Position numbers and translations under genes: made by a program. Shown piece after piece: positions 10,150 through 21,517 of a stretch of 64,000 nt of DNA. Position 1 is the stretch's first letter. The number at the start of each line of letters is the position of its first letter. The DNA lies in contig JACEVL010000047.1 of the NCBI GenBank assembly GCA_020284085.1, positions 292,501-356,500 of the forward strand. Direction: 5' to 3'. The stretch is from Aporrectodea caliginosa. Taxonomy: Eukaryota > Annelida > Clitellata > Crassiclitellata > Lumbricidae. The notes under the pieces are model-generated. The model saw only the letters and a program-made list of their open reading frames with translations, did not search any database and was not told where the DNA came from.

Positions 10150-11206
10150 GGCAGGCCCTACACTGAAAGTGACTCTGGCCCTAACACAAACACTAACCCC
10201 AACCCTAACCCAAAATTCCCCCCCCCCTTTAAAAACCCCCCCCCCGCCCCCAAACCCCCAAAAAAAAAAAACCCCCCCCCCCAAAAAAAAAATTTCCCCC
10301 GGGAACCCCCCAAAAATTTTAAAAAAAAAATTTCCCCAAAAAAACCCCCCCCCCAAAAAAAACCTTTTTAAACCTTTTCCCCCCCCAAAAAAAAAAAATT
10401 TTTAAAAAACCAAAAAATTTTCCCTTAACCCCAACCCCTTTTTAAAAATTTTTTTTTAAAAAAATTCCCCCCCCCTAACCCCATTCCAAATTTTTTTAAA
10501 CCCCCCCTTAAATTTTTTTACCCCCCTTTTCCCTTAAAAAGGGGAAAAAAAAATTTAAAATTTTTTTTTAAATTTTTTTAACAATTTTCCCCCCCCTTTT
10601 TCCCCGGGCCCCGGGTAAAAAAACCGCAAAAAAAATTTTTTTTTATTTTTTTTTTTTTTCCCCTTTTTTAAAAAAAAGGGAAAATTTTTCTTTTTGGGAG
10701 GGGGTTTTTTTAAAAAAAAACCCAAAAAAAAATTTTTTTTTTTTTTTCCCAAAAAAAGGGTATTTTTTTTTTTTTTTTTTTTTTTTTTTCCCCCCAAAGG
10801 GGGGGAAATTTTTTCCCCCCCTTTTTTAAATTCAAAATTTTTTTTGGGGCCCGGGGGGTTTTAAAATTTTTTTAAAAAAAAAAATTTTTTTTTTTAAAAA
10901 AAGGGTTTTTTTAAAAAAAAATTTCCAAAAAAAGGTGGGTTTGGGAAAAAAGGGGTTGGTTTTAAAAAAGGGGGTTTTTTCCAAAAAAAAAGGGGGGAAA
11001 AAAATTTTTTTTTAAAGGTCCCAAAACAAATTGGTTTTCCCCCCCCCCCTTTTTTTTTTTTTTTGCCCCTTTTAAAAAATTTTTAAAAAAACCCAAAACC
11101 TTTTAAAAATTTGGGAAAAAAATTTAAAAAAAAAAACCTAATCGGTTTTTTTTTAACTAAAAATTTTTTAAATTTTTGGCCCCAAAAACCCTTTTTTCAA
11201 AAAAGG
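10150..11206. other. Homopolymer-run sequence, probable assembly or base-calling artefact
   Basis: For about 1 kb the sequence is almost only runs of A, C, G or T of 4-30 bases, changing letter with each run. It opens with CTAACCCCAACCCTAACCC, a telomere-like word. It then stops abruptly at about 11207, inside a granulin exon that is longer in the copy at 37.7 kb. No natural repeat class fits well. Stretched or miscalled low-quality read sequence at a junction is the simplest reading. Confidence 0.6.
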
Positions 11207-11342
11207 GCCGCACACCGACTGCAGCCTTGGCCCAAGGATTTGTATCGTGGTTGGGAGGCTCCAGCTCCTGTTGCTGGACTTCACGAAAAATGTTCCCAGC
11301 ATTTACCACTGCCAAGGTCAGCGTCAACAGAAGAAGAAGCAT
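11207..11342 (-). pseudogene. Granulin-like gene copy, truncated first exon
   Basis: The minus-strand frame starts at ATG 11342 with MLLLLLTLTLAVVNAGNIFR, a signal peptide. QQQELEPPNHDTNPWAKAAV follows, matching the copy at 37549-37831 almost residue for residue. It is cut after about 43 codons, where the homopolymer block begins, so no cysteine of the granulin module remains. A TATA-like box and duplicated upstream sequence lie on the higher-coordinate side. It is one of five related first exons in the window. Whether the cut is real or an assembly break cannot be told here. Confidence 0.7.
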
Positions 11343-11372
11343 CGTCCTTCAAGAACAAAAACAGTCCTGGCG

Positions 11373-11381
11373 CCATATAAA
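11373..11381 (-). promoter_or_regulatory. TATA-like box upstream of granulin copy
   Basis: On the minus strand TTTATATGG lies about 31-39 bp before the ATG at 11342, within AAATTTATATGGCGCCAG. The same word stands at the same distance in the copies at 27.8, 37.8 and 56.5 kb. The short distance implies a very short leader if it is the true promoter. The plus-strand reading GGCGCCATATAAAT also resembles an L2 3' end, so the role is inferred. Confidence 0.4.
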
Positions 11382-11435
11382 TTTGCGAATAGCAAAGCGT
11401 TTACTGAGCACCCTGCTACCGGCGTGAGCTTTGCC

Positions 11436-11714
11436 GCCCTTTATCCTCTTGCACAGGTGGCCGCGCACTGCGCTCCTCTGTCCATGGTGACTTGGAGGTC
11501 CCATTCGCCCGCTCTGCATCAATGCAGAGCCGTTCCTTCTGTATGCTTGGTCCGACAACCTTCAACGGTCTTCGGTTAGCAATTCACCACCTCCCAAACG
11601 GTGCGTGTTCTCCGTTTCACCAGCTTCTGAAGACTAATTTTTCTGCTTAACCTGGGTCCGGAACGTCTATGTGTAAGGATATATAAGGGGCACTATATAA
11701 ATTCTGATTGACTG
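11436..11714 (+). mobile_element. L2-type LINE 3' fragment upstream of granulin copy
   Basis: The plus strand reads GDLEVPFARSASMQSRSF and LGPTTFNGL, the end of an L2/CR1 reverse transcriptase, then a 3' end GGGCACTATATAAAT with a GATT/GACT tail. The same fragment is present at the equivalent place in the blocks at 37.96 kb (direct) and 56.1 kb (inverted). The insertion is therefore older than those duplications. Confidence 0.75.
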
Positions 11715-12514
11715 ATCGATTACTGATTTAGATTAACCAACGTGAATGAAACTAAAAATCGAACAAAGAATTTTAAGATAACAGTAATAAAGTCTAGAAA
11801 GGCAAAGAATGATGGACATCGATATGTGTGTTCATTTTTACCCTACATAAATGGTATATGCCCCCTAATTGAAAGAAGAGCTATTAAAATTCAAATGAAG
11901 GAGATAAACCTGGCGAAATTCAGTGTCATTATTTTTATTTAGCAACTGCTTTAAAGCCGGTGTCCCGTGAATAAGGCCACGCGAACACCGGCTGCCAAGG
12001 CATCGACAGTAAAAGCGCATAAAATCCAGGTTGTAATCAGGGCGACATTTAAAAGATCATTTCGCCAAGGCAATTCATTTTAGAATCACATGTAGCCTAT
12101 GTCAATCTTTAGTGACGAGATTTAATAATATGATTAATGAAATATTCAAATAAAATTGCAAAAAGAACAGCTAAAAATTTCGGATAGTAGAACCTTGGGT
12201 CGATTTTTTTGCAACAGGAAACACCTATTATGTGTTTACTATGGCATAAGAATTAAATCAAGGTTCTTCCTCTTGAGGTGTAAAAGAAATACAAATGAAA
12301 CCATCTACTATCATACTTACGCCTTTACTGTCGAGCAAAACGATTTTGTGTCGATAACTCGGATCAGGCTGACTTCTTGTTCACAACCAGATGAAGTCAG
12401 CGGCCACTTGACTAGACAAGCTGAAGGTTTGCGTTCATTTATAGCAAATTCTTAAGCATCTTGAAATTTCCCCACCCGGCTATAAGATGCGCGCTCATTG
12501 TTAGTTCCGTAATC

Positions 12515-13376
12515 ACCATTACTATTTAACATCTATATAGAAGAGCTTGTCAGAGAAGCAGTAGAGGAGATGGAGGAGGGATAAAGGTTGGTGGAAGATG
12601 GATAAAGACATTAAGGTTTGCAGATGATCAGGCAATGTTGGCGAGAAACCAGAAAGGTCTACAAGCAATGATGGATAGGCTAAACACAACATCAACCGAA
12701 TACGGGATGAAGATTAACACCAAAAAGACAAAGGTATTGAAGATAAGTAAAGGAAAGGAAACTGTAGTCAGAATACACATTGGAGGAAAACAGCCAGAGC
12801 AAGTCAAAGAATTCTGCTACCTAGAGAGTATGATCACGACAGATGCCAAATGCCACAGAGAAATTAAAAGAAGGATAGCAATAGGAAAGGAGGCACAGGA
12901 GAGAATTACTGCGAGGAAAACTAAACAGGAATCTGAAGATAAGAATGATAAAGACACTAGTATGGAGTGTGGTGCTGTATGGGTCAGAGACATGGGCAAT
13001 GAGAAAAGTGGATATAAGAAGACTGGAAGCTTTCGAAATGTGGACATGGAGAAGAATGGAAAAAATCAGCTGGACAGAACATATAACAAATGAAGAAGTG
13101 ATGGGAATTATTGGAGAAGAAAGAGTCCTTATACGCACAATAAGAGAGAGGCAAAGGAAATGGATCGGGCACACGCTGAGAGGAGACTCACTACTAAGAA
13201 CGGTCATTGAAGGAAAAATGGAGGGGAGGAAGACAATAGGAAGACCAAGACAGATGATGCTGGATTGGATGATGACAAACGGTTACAGGAAGCTGAAAGA
13301 AGAGGCCCAACAACTAGTGGAGTGGCGACGTCGGTGATTTGAACCTGCCTAAGAGGCAGAGAACCATAAGACAAGA
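12515..13376 (+). mobile_element. Non-LTR retrotransposon 3' fragment (endonuclease-RT type, FADD), private to left arm
   Basis: Frames carry LRFADDQAMLARNQKG (RT catalytic motif), KINTKKTKVLKISKGKE, FCYLESMITTDAKCHREI, SVVLYGSETWAM and a C-terminal RQRKWIGHTLRGD and GRPRQMMLDWM. This is the C-terminal half of a non-LTR polyprotein of the kind often annotated 'endonuclease-reverse transcriptase'; the clade is not assigned. There are at least two frameshifts. The copies of the flanking block at about 39.3 and 55.3 kb lack it and read straight through (ttaatcggcgattataaac). The site is flanked here by AATC on both sides. Confidence 0.8.
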
Positions 13377-14404
13377 CAATCGGATTATAAACAGCGTGAA
13401 AGGTGGCTTTTGTTTAACATCACATGACCTTTGTCAAGTCATGACGCTCAATTTAGTCTGACATGGGCCTGCCAGAGCAATTATTGACTAAGAATATATT
13501 ACCAGTAACACAGCCCAACCCCTTAAACCAGGACAATAGGGCAGACTAACCTTTTAACCATCAGTATGGAGCACTCTCTTTACATCCTCTTTTGCTCGTT
13601 TGTATATCCGTGTGAGAATATCCTTTTTACTGTACTTCCTACAACTCCTGCCTTCCAATTCTCACAAATCTCTTGAAGCATTGTGGAAGATTGGAAAACT
13701 GTTTCCAATTGATTCCCATCCAACACAGACTATAATATTTCATTTCTCCGTATATATTGGGTTCCTAATATCCGCTTCCACAAACGACTGGCAACAAATG
13801 AGTGAATCAATCGTTCAAAAATAGGCGGATTCTAGTAAGTTCTGGTTATTAGAAACAGTAATTAAATAAACAATTGCTGATGACTGACCAGTGGGGTGAG
13901 GCATAATAGAGTCATCGAGTAACACCATTGTGTTGTCGAATTTTCTCAAAACTTCTGTTCTTTGTCATTCAGGTGGCATTGTCTCAGGTTGCGCGTCACG
14001 AGATTAGCTGCCTAGCAAATGGAACAACTAATGCAGACCTTTCTGCTCTAATTTAATCAAATGACTTCTGTAGCGCCATTATCATAATATTTAATGCTTC
14101 AATCGTTGGTTCTTTGAGTGAAATCGCAATCTAAAGTCATAATACTTTGGAAAGGTCATGTTGTAAACTGATGGCCAGGCTACGACGGTTCAGCAACCCA
14201 GTTGATTCAAGTCTTAAGTTCAAACCTGAATGGTATTAAAGAATTGACGGAACAAACTTAACTGGATGGCGAATTCTGAAGCCTTCGACCACCAAACGAC
14301 GACGCCCTTAATTTTATTTGGCGCTGGATATTAAGAGACTTACATTTACACTACATTACAGTGCTCAAGAGAACTATGTTGAGTCTTTAAGAAAATGGCC
14401 TTAT

Positions 14405-14480
14405 ATCCGTTTTCTCTCTCTCTCTCTCAGGCTCGCTCAGTTTTTCTCTGTCTGTCTGTCTCTCTCTCGATAAATATATA
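14405..14480. repeat. CT/CTGT simple repeat
   Basis: Runs of (CT)n and (CTGT)n. The equivalent place in the inverted copy (53.7-54.0 kb) is a much longer GA/GACA tract. Confidence 0.8.
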
Positions 14481-14639
14481 TACTATACTATCTCGTTGTC
14501 TTCCTAATTCATAGCCTAGAGCCCTAGATCGTTGACTATTGGGCGTTGGTTTGTTTTCACTCAATGAAGGAGTAAACACTAAATGAAATTAACTATTATT
14601 GGTAAATATAGAGATTATCTACTTCTGCGAGCATCACTT

Positions 14640-14935
14640 GCGAAGTGTATTGCATGCATGTATACACGCATTCATATATGTATACATATATGTACATACA
14701 TTTGCATGTATGTATATATCTTTATGTATGTACGCATGCATTTTAGTACGCATGCATGTATGTATGTATGCATGCAAGGAAATTTGCATGCATGTATGTA
14801 TGTAGGCAATGTATGTATGCATGTATGTATGTATGCATATAAGTACGTATTTATGCATGTATGTATGTATGTATATGTATGTATATGTATGTGTGCATGT
14901 TTGTTTGTATGCATGTATGAGTGTATGTGTGCATA
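14640..14935. repeat. (ATGT)n/(GCATGTAT)n microsatellite
   Basis: About 300 bp of ATGT with interspersed GCATGC. Long open frames here on both strands are products of the repeat and are not genes. The inverted copy has the matching ACAT tracts at 51.9-52.25 and 52.75-52.94 kb. Confidence 0.9.
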
Positions 14936-15199
14936 TATAGGACTGATGTTAAGTTCATCTGTAGACACGAACTGGAGAAAGTCGCGACTGCAAGTCTCTC
15001 TGAGACACGTTGAGTCAAAGCAAATAATAAGAATAAAAAGCAGATGTTAATCAGACCAAAGTCCTGTGCTTGTATAGTCTTTAATTCGAACATCCTGAAC
15101 AAATGCGGGGATTCTAATAGGTTATAATAGGTTCTGCGTCGGTGTGCCCCAAAGTGCACTGAATTAAGCTTAGTTGATTAATTAACTTCGACAGACTAA

Positions 15200-15362
15200 T
15201 TAATTATTCGGAATTGCACGCCTCTGCTATCTGTCTTAATTTGAGCTTGTTGTGACGGTTGAAGGATACGTTGACAGATGCATTAATTATTATTCGTAAT
15301 TGCACGCCTCTGCTATCTGTCTTAATTTGAGCTTGTTGTGACGGTTGAAGGATACGTTGACA
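15200..15362. repeat. Tandem duplication of about 86 bp
   Basis: The stretch containing GCACGCCTCTGCTATCTGTC to GGATACGTTGACAG occurs twice in direct succession, nearly identical. The inverted copy near 50.1-50.25 kb has it once and instead shows a CAATCAAT insertion. Confidence 0.85.
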
Positions 15363-15582
15363 GGTGCATCAGAATTATTAAAATCATTGATAAATAACCG
15401 ATGCTCTTCGAAATGAAGCTCACGTGACCAGAACACAAATCTCTTAAATATACAATTATACATGATTGTAGATGCAAATGTATAGCTATTTCTATAGTGA
15501 CCGTATGGAATCGTCCCTGCATAATTATACCTTCAATAAATTGATCGGGTTATATCCTTCTCTCTTCTCCATCGCTTGTCTG

Positions 15583-15942
15583 CCGGTATCACGAAATAGA
15601 GTATCCATCCTAGGACTATCCGGGGGAAGTATGAATTTATCCCTCCCGGATGGAATAAACCGGTTTAGAGTATCCGGAGGGATAAACCATTCTATCCCCA
15701 TCGGTATACGCATCGCGATAGCCTCGGCGAAAATCCAGTCAAAATCACCAAAACGAAGTAAATTGATTTCAGGTCGACTTACAAACTAAAAATACGCAAT
15801 TTTAAATTGTTATGTGTACAATAAATCCAAACAGTACGATTAAATACACTTAGAAACCGCCAAAAATGCAAATTAAACCGAATACTCCATTTCGCTAAGG
15901 AGGATACTCATGTATGGGGGATACTCTATTTCGTGACACCGG
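15583..15942. mobile_element. MITE with 24-bp terminal inverted repeats (CCGGTRTCACGAAATAGAG), copy 1
   Basis: Ends are CCGGTATCACGAAATAGAG and its inverted match CTCTATTTCGTGACACCGG, with internal stem-forming GGGATAGAATGG-type words. A second full copy in the opposite orientation lies at 30544-30906. The inverted-duplication copy at about 49900 lacks it, which places the insertion after the duplication. The target duplication cannot be read because the ends are themselves CCGG palindromes. Confidence 0.85.
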
Positions 15943-16179
15943 CGCAGCTCCAACCATAGCGGATTGTTTTGATAGACACGATTTGCCATGTTGATACGCG
16001 ACGCAAAAGGATTCCTTGTTGTCAAGGACGTCAAGTTTAATTGTCTTTGTTTAGAAATAGTACAGGCACATATAGCTGCCTCCTTTGGTGTAATGTATCT
16101 TATGGCTGCTCTAACATAAGCATACATTGTTAACCAATGGCTAAAAAGATTTTAAACAGTTAAAGGTGCGAAGGCATTT

Positions 16180-17290
16180 AAAGTCTAAGAGCGATTCTAA
16201 GCTACTCTGATTTCATCATCAATTTCTCATGCACCAACCCTTCAAAGCACCTAAAATAATGAAGATTGGTTAATAAGAACGATTGCTCTCACGATGTTCT
16301 CCGAAAAGAAAAGGAAAGCGACTCTTGTCTTCTGCGTTTTTCAGAATAGCCTCTTAACTGATTTTAAATTCCTAAATTAAAATTTTTCATATCCTTCTGC
16401 TCGCCAATCACTTTCCGTAATCGCTTTCCGTAATCAGGTAAGATTTTCTTTTAATGTCATGTAAATGAGTTTCAATTTTGTACTTGAAACGGTTCAGATT
16501 GACATCTAAGAGTCTTTAAAGCTCTGGGCACAGCGTGGCTTCGTGTTTGGCTTACCGTATTCTCTAGCAAGAGCCTCTGTGTGTCGCTCCCCTTTAACCA
16601 CATAGTAGGCCTACTATTCGTGGTTGGTCCATTTGATCGTAATCGTAACATCAAGATCGACTTCTACATTTGCCAAAAGCGAAGTAGCGGGAACCAGCTT
16701 ATCCTCAGGCGTTCAGACGGAATAAAATCGCTGGACAATTAAAATCAACGTCATTTTCAGGTCAAGATGCAAAGGGTCAGACAGGGAAACAGACGGTGAC
16801 GGTGGGTGGTGTTTAGAATTGAAACGTCGAGAGATGTAAAGGGAAGAAATGGAAATAGGGCAGGGTTAGTGAAAAAATAAACCAACATTCGGGTCACGCA
16901 CAAGATACCACTACGGGGCGTTCGAGTCTCGCGTTGCCCGCAAATAAGACACCGCTAGAGGGCGCTCCAGTCTGGCGTAGCCAGCGAGTACCAGGCACTT
17001 CGCTAGGGGCCACAAAATATTTCACAGAACGCACCCAAGTTCTTGTTTTTGTTTTACATTTCTATGGTTTGAAGTTATGAAAAATATTTCTCTAAAATTC
17101 GTTCCTAAAGCGTGTCTTACGCTATTCTTATTAAACGCAAGATTGGTAATGAATTGATCGACTCTGCATCGCCGTCCAAGCTCTTTCTTTTGTTCCTCAG
17201 TATATTAAATCCTCATTTGAAGTAATTCTATTCTAGTTCATAAAACTTCGCCTACTTTGTACTTCATTTTATTTGCGAATGATATTAATG
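16180..17290. other. Gene-free part of left arm
   Basis: No protein motif seen. From 16620 to 17010 it matches, inverted, 47500-47950. A GC-richer stretch at 16910-17010 repeats words like ACACCGCTAGAGGGCGCTC. A degenerate counterpart of the exon-like frame at 46850-47006 lies near 17143-17245, with a 1-nt deletion breaking the frame. Confidence 0.45.
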
Positions 17291-17299
17291 TCTTTTACT

Positions 17300-18465
17300 A
17301 ACATGGATCTTGGATGGAGCTCGAGCGCCTTGTGAACTTGAAACTTACTAAAATAAATGACTGGTTTGCGGTGAATAAACTTTCAATGAATCTAGATTAA
17401 ACAAATTACATTTTATTCAGGTCTCATAGAAAAACTCCACCTAAAGAGAATTTGGGTAAAACAATTAAAGATACTCCTCTTCCGCAGGTTGAATCAACTA
17501 AATTCCTGGGGGTACATATTGATCAACATCTTACATGGAAAGTGCACATTAACGAGGTTTCTAATAAGATTGCTAAGAATGTTGGAATTCTGAGTCGTAT
17601 AGCTTATCTGTTGCCTCAATCTGTTAAGTTAAATCTATATTATGCACTCATCTATCCATATCTTAGCTATTGTAATTTGATTTGGGCAATGACCTATACC
17701 TCTATGTTGATAAGATTGATAATTATACAGAAAAGGGCTGTTCGATTAATTGCTGGTGCTCGAAAACTGGCACACACTTCCCTACTGTTTAGAGAATTGA
17801 AAATGCTGAGAATTGACCAAATAAGGGATTTTCATGTTGGAGAGTTCTTTTTTCGCATGGAGCCCGGACTTCTTCCACAGATATTCAAAGATTTCCTGCC
17901 CCACGCTTATGATATCCACTCCCACTATACTAGAAATACCTCCACTTACCGTTCTGTTAAGTTCATTCTAACGCTCGGCTACATACAGTCAAGTCCCAGG
18001 GGACACATACATGGAATACAATCCTTCCAATAAACGTATGTCTAACAATTTGTTCATCTTTAAAAAAGACTACGTACACACCTTTTATCTGTGTAACATC
18101 CATACATTACTGTGAATGGCATCAAGCCGCATTTAGTTAATTTATTAGTTAAGCTTACAGTTAAGTTTTTCTCTTCATGTAATGATTTGATTTAATTAGG
18201 CCCTATACTGTGCATTCATCCTTGAGAAAAGCGATACTGTTATTCATCCATACCTATAATATCTCTTTTTTACAGGCCATTACTGAATTTAGGCTATATA
18301 TATTACAAAGGCACGGGCACTGTACTTTAGCGGACACTAACATCCCTTCTGGGTTTCCCTTTTGGTATACCTGGTTTCTTTCTATTATTTTTATGTTGTT
18401 ATATGTATTGCTATTATGTTCTTGGGTTGCAATAAATTGATTTAAAATTGAAATTAAAAATTGAA
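17300..18465 (+). mobile_element. CR1/jockey-type LINE fragment, private to left arm
   Basis: The frame reads INDWFAVNKLSMNLD, then KFLGVHIDQHLTWKVHI, LYYALIYPYLSYCNLIW, QKRAVRLIAGA and HTSLLFRELKMLRIDQI. These are the thumb and C-terminal part of a non-LTR reverse transcriptase, one stop before 17400 aside. The YADD core is missing through 5' truncation. The 3' end is AT-rich (ATTGAAA words). The inverted copy near 46845 lacks the insertion. Confidence 0.8.
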
Positions 18466-19200
18466 AAATGGCTTTAATCGATTTATTGCCGTTTTGTAAA
18501 TAGTTTCATGTAACTGAAACTGACAATTTGAAACACGCGTTATGAAATAATTAATTGCTGATTTGGAAATAGTTTCATGTAACTTAAACTGAAAATATGT
18601 TAAACTCATCGATTCGATACAAGGCAGCATTATTCTCAACACTCGAATATATTTACCGTCTTAGACGGGCTAACATCTATGCTCTAAAAAAGCCTAATTA
18701 AATTGTGCAATCATTTCAAAATTTGCTGATCTCTCTGTTTTAGTGCATTCCAACTTCTTAAGCGCCATAACGCATGCACGCAGCTATCCTGTTAGACCTA
18801 ACTTTTCATAAACGTCCATAACATCCTGAAGCTGCGCCCTCTAAAATTAGAATCCTAACATATCTGCAGTATGGTTCCTATTCTCAGAAGTCTGAGTTCC
18901 TATTCTCAAAAGGTCAAGCTATGTCAACGAACGCGGATTATGGCTGTCATCACCAGCTTGATTTTGACACAAAGACTGATGTCAACTTCCTCGTCTGTAT
19001 GTCGCTTACTTACCTGGACACATTGAGAACCACTTGACATGAAACAGTCTGGGAAGTTTCGTAATTAGGCCTAACGTTTATAATTTAATTATGATCACCT
19101 TGCGCATCCTCTTTTCGATAAACGTATCGACCTACCAGTCACTCAGTCGGGCGGTCAGTCAGTCAGTATGCCTCCTGCCTGCCTGCCTGCCTAACTGTAT
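18466..19200. other. Duplicated non-coding block
   Basis: Matches 46200-46850 inverted. It contains a twice-repeated word TAGTTTCATGTAACT, which makes short open frames in both copies. No gene recognised. Confidence 0.45.
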
Positions 19201-19206
19201 GTATAT

Positions 19207-19450
19207 CAGAGTTGTATGGTCTTGAGTCTCTGTCTGTCTCGAGTTGTCTCGCGATAGGTTTTTTGATGTATCAGTCTCGGTCTTCCGGTCATTTCTTGAG
19301 TTTTTGGAAAGTGTCTCGAAGCGAAAGTCTTGTTTTCTTGTAGAAGCGGTCTACATAGATCTCGCGCAAACTGTCTTTAGTTCTGACAATCTCGCCTTTG
19401 GTGGTGTAATTAAATTCCACTGTTGGTGAATATCTGGACAGAATTTGTAC
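19207..19450 (-). repeat. GAGACC-rich dispersed repeat, copy 1
   Basis: Shares with 45955-46135 and 50574-51450 (inverted) the words GGAGACCGCTTCTACAAGAA, ACTTTCGC.TCGAGAC and GAGACCGAGAC. It begins CAGAGTTG, similar to the CAGACTTG end of the complete element at 50574, so it is probably a decayed relative. Confidence 0.6.
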
Positions 19451-19484
19451 ACCAGTCTTTTCTAGTATTGTATTGTATTGTATC

Positions 19485-19895
19485 TAAAAATTTATATAGC
19501 GCCTCTCTCAGAATAACTATTCAGAAGCGCTCTCAGCACGAAAAGCCCGGGGGAAAAGAAACGTCTTTAAACAACGAGAGACCAAAGAGGAAAAACTAGT
19601 CATTAGTTTAGCCTTTTATGAGGGGAAAGGTCATTCCAAGTAGTGAGACCTAGTCCTAGGAACAAGAGATCAAGCCAGTCAGCAGAGCGCAAGGAACGAG
19701 CTGAGGTCGCAGATAGTTATTCTTTCGCATATAGTCAGAAAGATACTTTGGGGTACTGCTCAGCTGCGCCTTGGATACTAGAAAGATGATCTTATAATGT
19801 ATGCTCGCAGGGATAGGAAGCCAGTGTAAGACATCAAGCATATGTGTAGAGTGTTGGGAGATCCTTTCCAACCGCACACCTGTCTTGTATGCTTT
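19485..19895 (-). mobile_element. L2 LINE 3' end in left arm
   Basis: The minus strand reads MLDVLHWLPIPASIHYKIIF and KYLSDYMRKNNYLRP, then the GGCGCTATATAAAT end and a (TACAA)n-type tail. The same insertion, in a longer form and at the matching place, occupies 44789-45917 in the right arm, so it predates the inverted duplication. Confidence 0.8.
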
Positions 19896-19924
19896 GTCCG
19901 TGAACTAGAGACACTGAGGATAGA

Positions 19925-20513
19925 GAACATTAGTCTCCCGTGCATTGTTTTGTGAATATAATGACTTTAAACATCGTATAGGCTCAGCGCACAAAGCGGC
20001 TTTGATGCTTTGCTCTTTGAACGGTTCTACAATTTGACAAGTTTAGTGACAGATCCAGTTGCCAATTCGGATATGTTCCTATTGTAATTCAGGTATACAA
20101 ACCGTTAACTTGCAGAATTAAAAAACTCTTCTTTGTAATCGTCAAATGTCCTCAGAACTTAAAGTTAAAGAGGTCTTTAAAATTGTTTCACTAAAGTTCA
20201 GCAAGGTCCTACTTAGGGCCTCCTTGCCTCGCCCATACTAGCCAGACTACTGGCCCGCCACCGAATATTCTCTGAGCTCAACATAGGCGAGAAATACGAA
20301 AGAAAACTAACGTATATAATTGGGCAAAAGCAAGCAAGTCCAATTAACAATGTATAAATTGTTTGCAGGACGAGTAGCCTACGATTCTTGGATAGGCTAC
20401 TTATATGAGTCATGTCTTCTTTGCGATTTTCACTCGTCGAATTTCGCCGATAATCATCAGTAGCAGTAACCCGTCGGATTGGAACATCGTTTGCCGTGAG
20501 GACAGCAAAAGCT
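19925..20513. other. Dispersed repeat block paired with 39945-40335
   Basis: 19925-20240 matches 39945-40335 in inverted orientation. Shared words include GTGACAGATCCAGT/ACTGGATCTGTCAC, CCGTTAACTTGCAGAAT and CAAGGAGGCCCTAAGTAGGA. The nature of the element is unknown. The remainder up to the hAT element shows nothing recognisable. Confidence 0.6.
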
Positions 20514-20521
20514 GCTTCCGG

Positions 20522-21093
20522 CAGCGTCATTCTCCTTACAGATTTTATTTTAGTTATAGTTATAGTTATAGTTAATGGTTTTTTATTTTAGTTATAGTTA
20601 TAGTTATAGTTAGTATTATTTTTTAGTTATAGTTATAGTTATAGTTAGTATTATTTTTTAGTTATAGTTATAGTTATAGTTAATGGATTTTTTATTTTAG
20701 TTAATTTTAGTTACTGCTTAGTTGCAATAATTTAGGCTATAAGAAAAATTGCGTATTAACAGGCTGTTTCACAATTTGCAAAGTGCTTTGTTAACCTTTG
20801 AAGCATGGGTGCATTCAGCTTCATGAATACACGAGTTTCCAAAGTAACTGACAAATTGCATACTAAAAATGTCGCAGTTTTCGTTCTCATTTATGTCGAA
20901 TCGTCTATATTGCATTTCCAATTCTAATTTCTTGTATTAACGAAAATAAAGATGAATTTTCGTTAGTGTTGTTTTCGTTATAGTTATAGTTAATGATATT
21001 TTTTAGTTATAGTTATAGTTATCGTTAACGAAATCATTTTATTTTCGTTAACGAACATTTTTGTTATCGTTATCGTTAACGAGAATCACACTG
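20522..21093. mobile_element. Non-autonomous hAT element filled with TTATAG repeats
   Basis: Ends are CAGCGTCATTCTC and, inverted, CAGTGTGATTCTC. They are flanked by 8-bp target copies gcttccgg (20514-20521) and gcttacgg (21094-21101), the hAT signature. The interior is mostly (GTTATA)n tracts and GTTAACGA palindromes. No transposase is present. Confidence 0.75.
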
Positions 21094-21517
21094 GCTTACG
21101 GTGCAACATACTGCCTGAAGAAAAATAAAATTGACATGGAAGATTTGAGAATGATCACAAAGACAGCGTTAGCGAAGCAAATTAAACGCTCGACCAGGAG
21201 ACATGTATTAATGCCAAATAAGTCAACCACACAACAACAGTCATTTGTAAGTATGTACATGTCGGCCCTATGTAATTGTGTATATATTACATGTATAAAT
21301 GCATGCATGTATGTAATGTAACAAAACACCTATGTAGAGCCTTTTCAGCCTTTCAGGCACCTCCAAATGCGATGCTCGCATGCCTAACTAACTCGTCCAA
21401 ATAAATGCGGCTTTAGGGACTTCAAAGGGAGCAAAAGGTCTTTAATATGCGTTGGCGCAGTGCCAATACATAGCAATGCTGCCCTGTCAGGGCAGCTTTT
21501 CTCCTATATGTTCATTA
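21094..21517. other. No gene recognised
   Basis: Short ATGT-rich stretch near 21290-21320. A CCCTGTCAGGGC palindrome lies near 21482. No protein motifs. Confidence 0.4.

Larger units (their letters stand above)
11207..19895 (+). repeat. Left arm of a large inverted duplication
   Basis: Reading rightward, this arm matches, block after block and in the same order, the reverse complement of 56512 down to about 45500. Matching blocks include the granulin first exon (11.3 / 56.5 kb), an L2 tail (11.7 / 56.1), microsatellite flanks (14.55 / 53.2), a unique stretch at 15.95-16.17 (49.45-49.93), 16.62-17.0 (47.5-47.95), 18.48-19.1 (46.2-46.85) and an L2 3' end at 19.5 (45.9). Private insertions in this arm are LINEs at 12515-13376 and 17300-18465 and a MITE at 15583-15942. 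Confidence 0.8.

Noticed and set aside
10150..10800. Proline/lysine- and glycine/phenylalanine-rich open frames
   Set aside because: They are translations of homopolymer runs in a probable artefact.
11373..11386. GGCGCCATATAAAT as another L2 3' end
   Set aside because: It is conserved with its surroundings in all granulin copies, lacks an L2 body upstream and a microsatellite tail, and on the other strand sits where a TATA box should be. Kept as a promoter candidate at low confidence.
14583..15050. Long open frames rich in Met-Tyr-Val-Cys on both strands
   Set aside because: Products of ATGT microsatellite, which lacks stops in several frames; the same holds at 36589, 41235, 51742-52927 and 53698.
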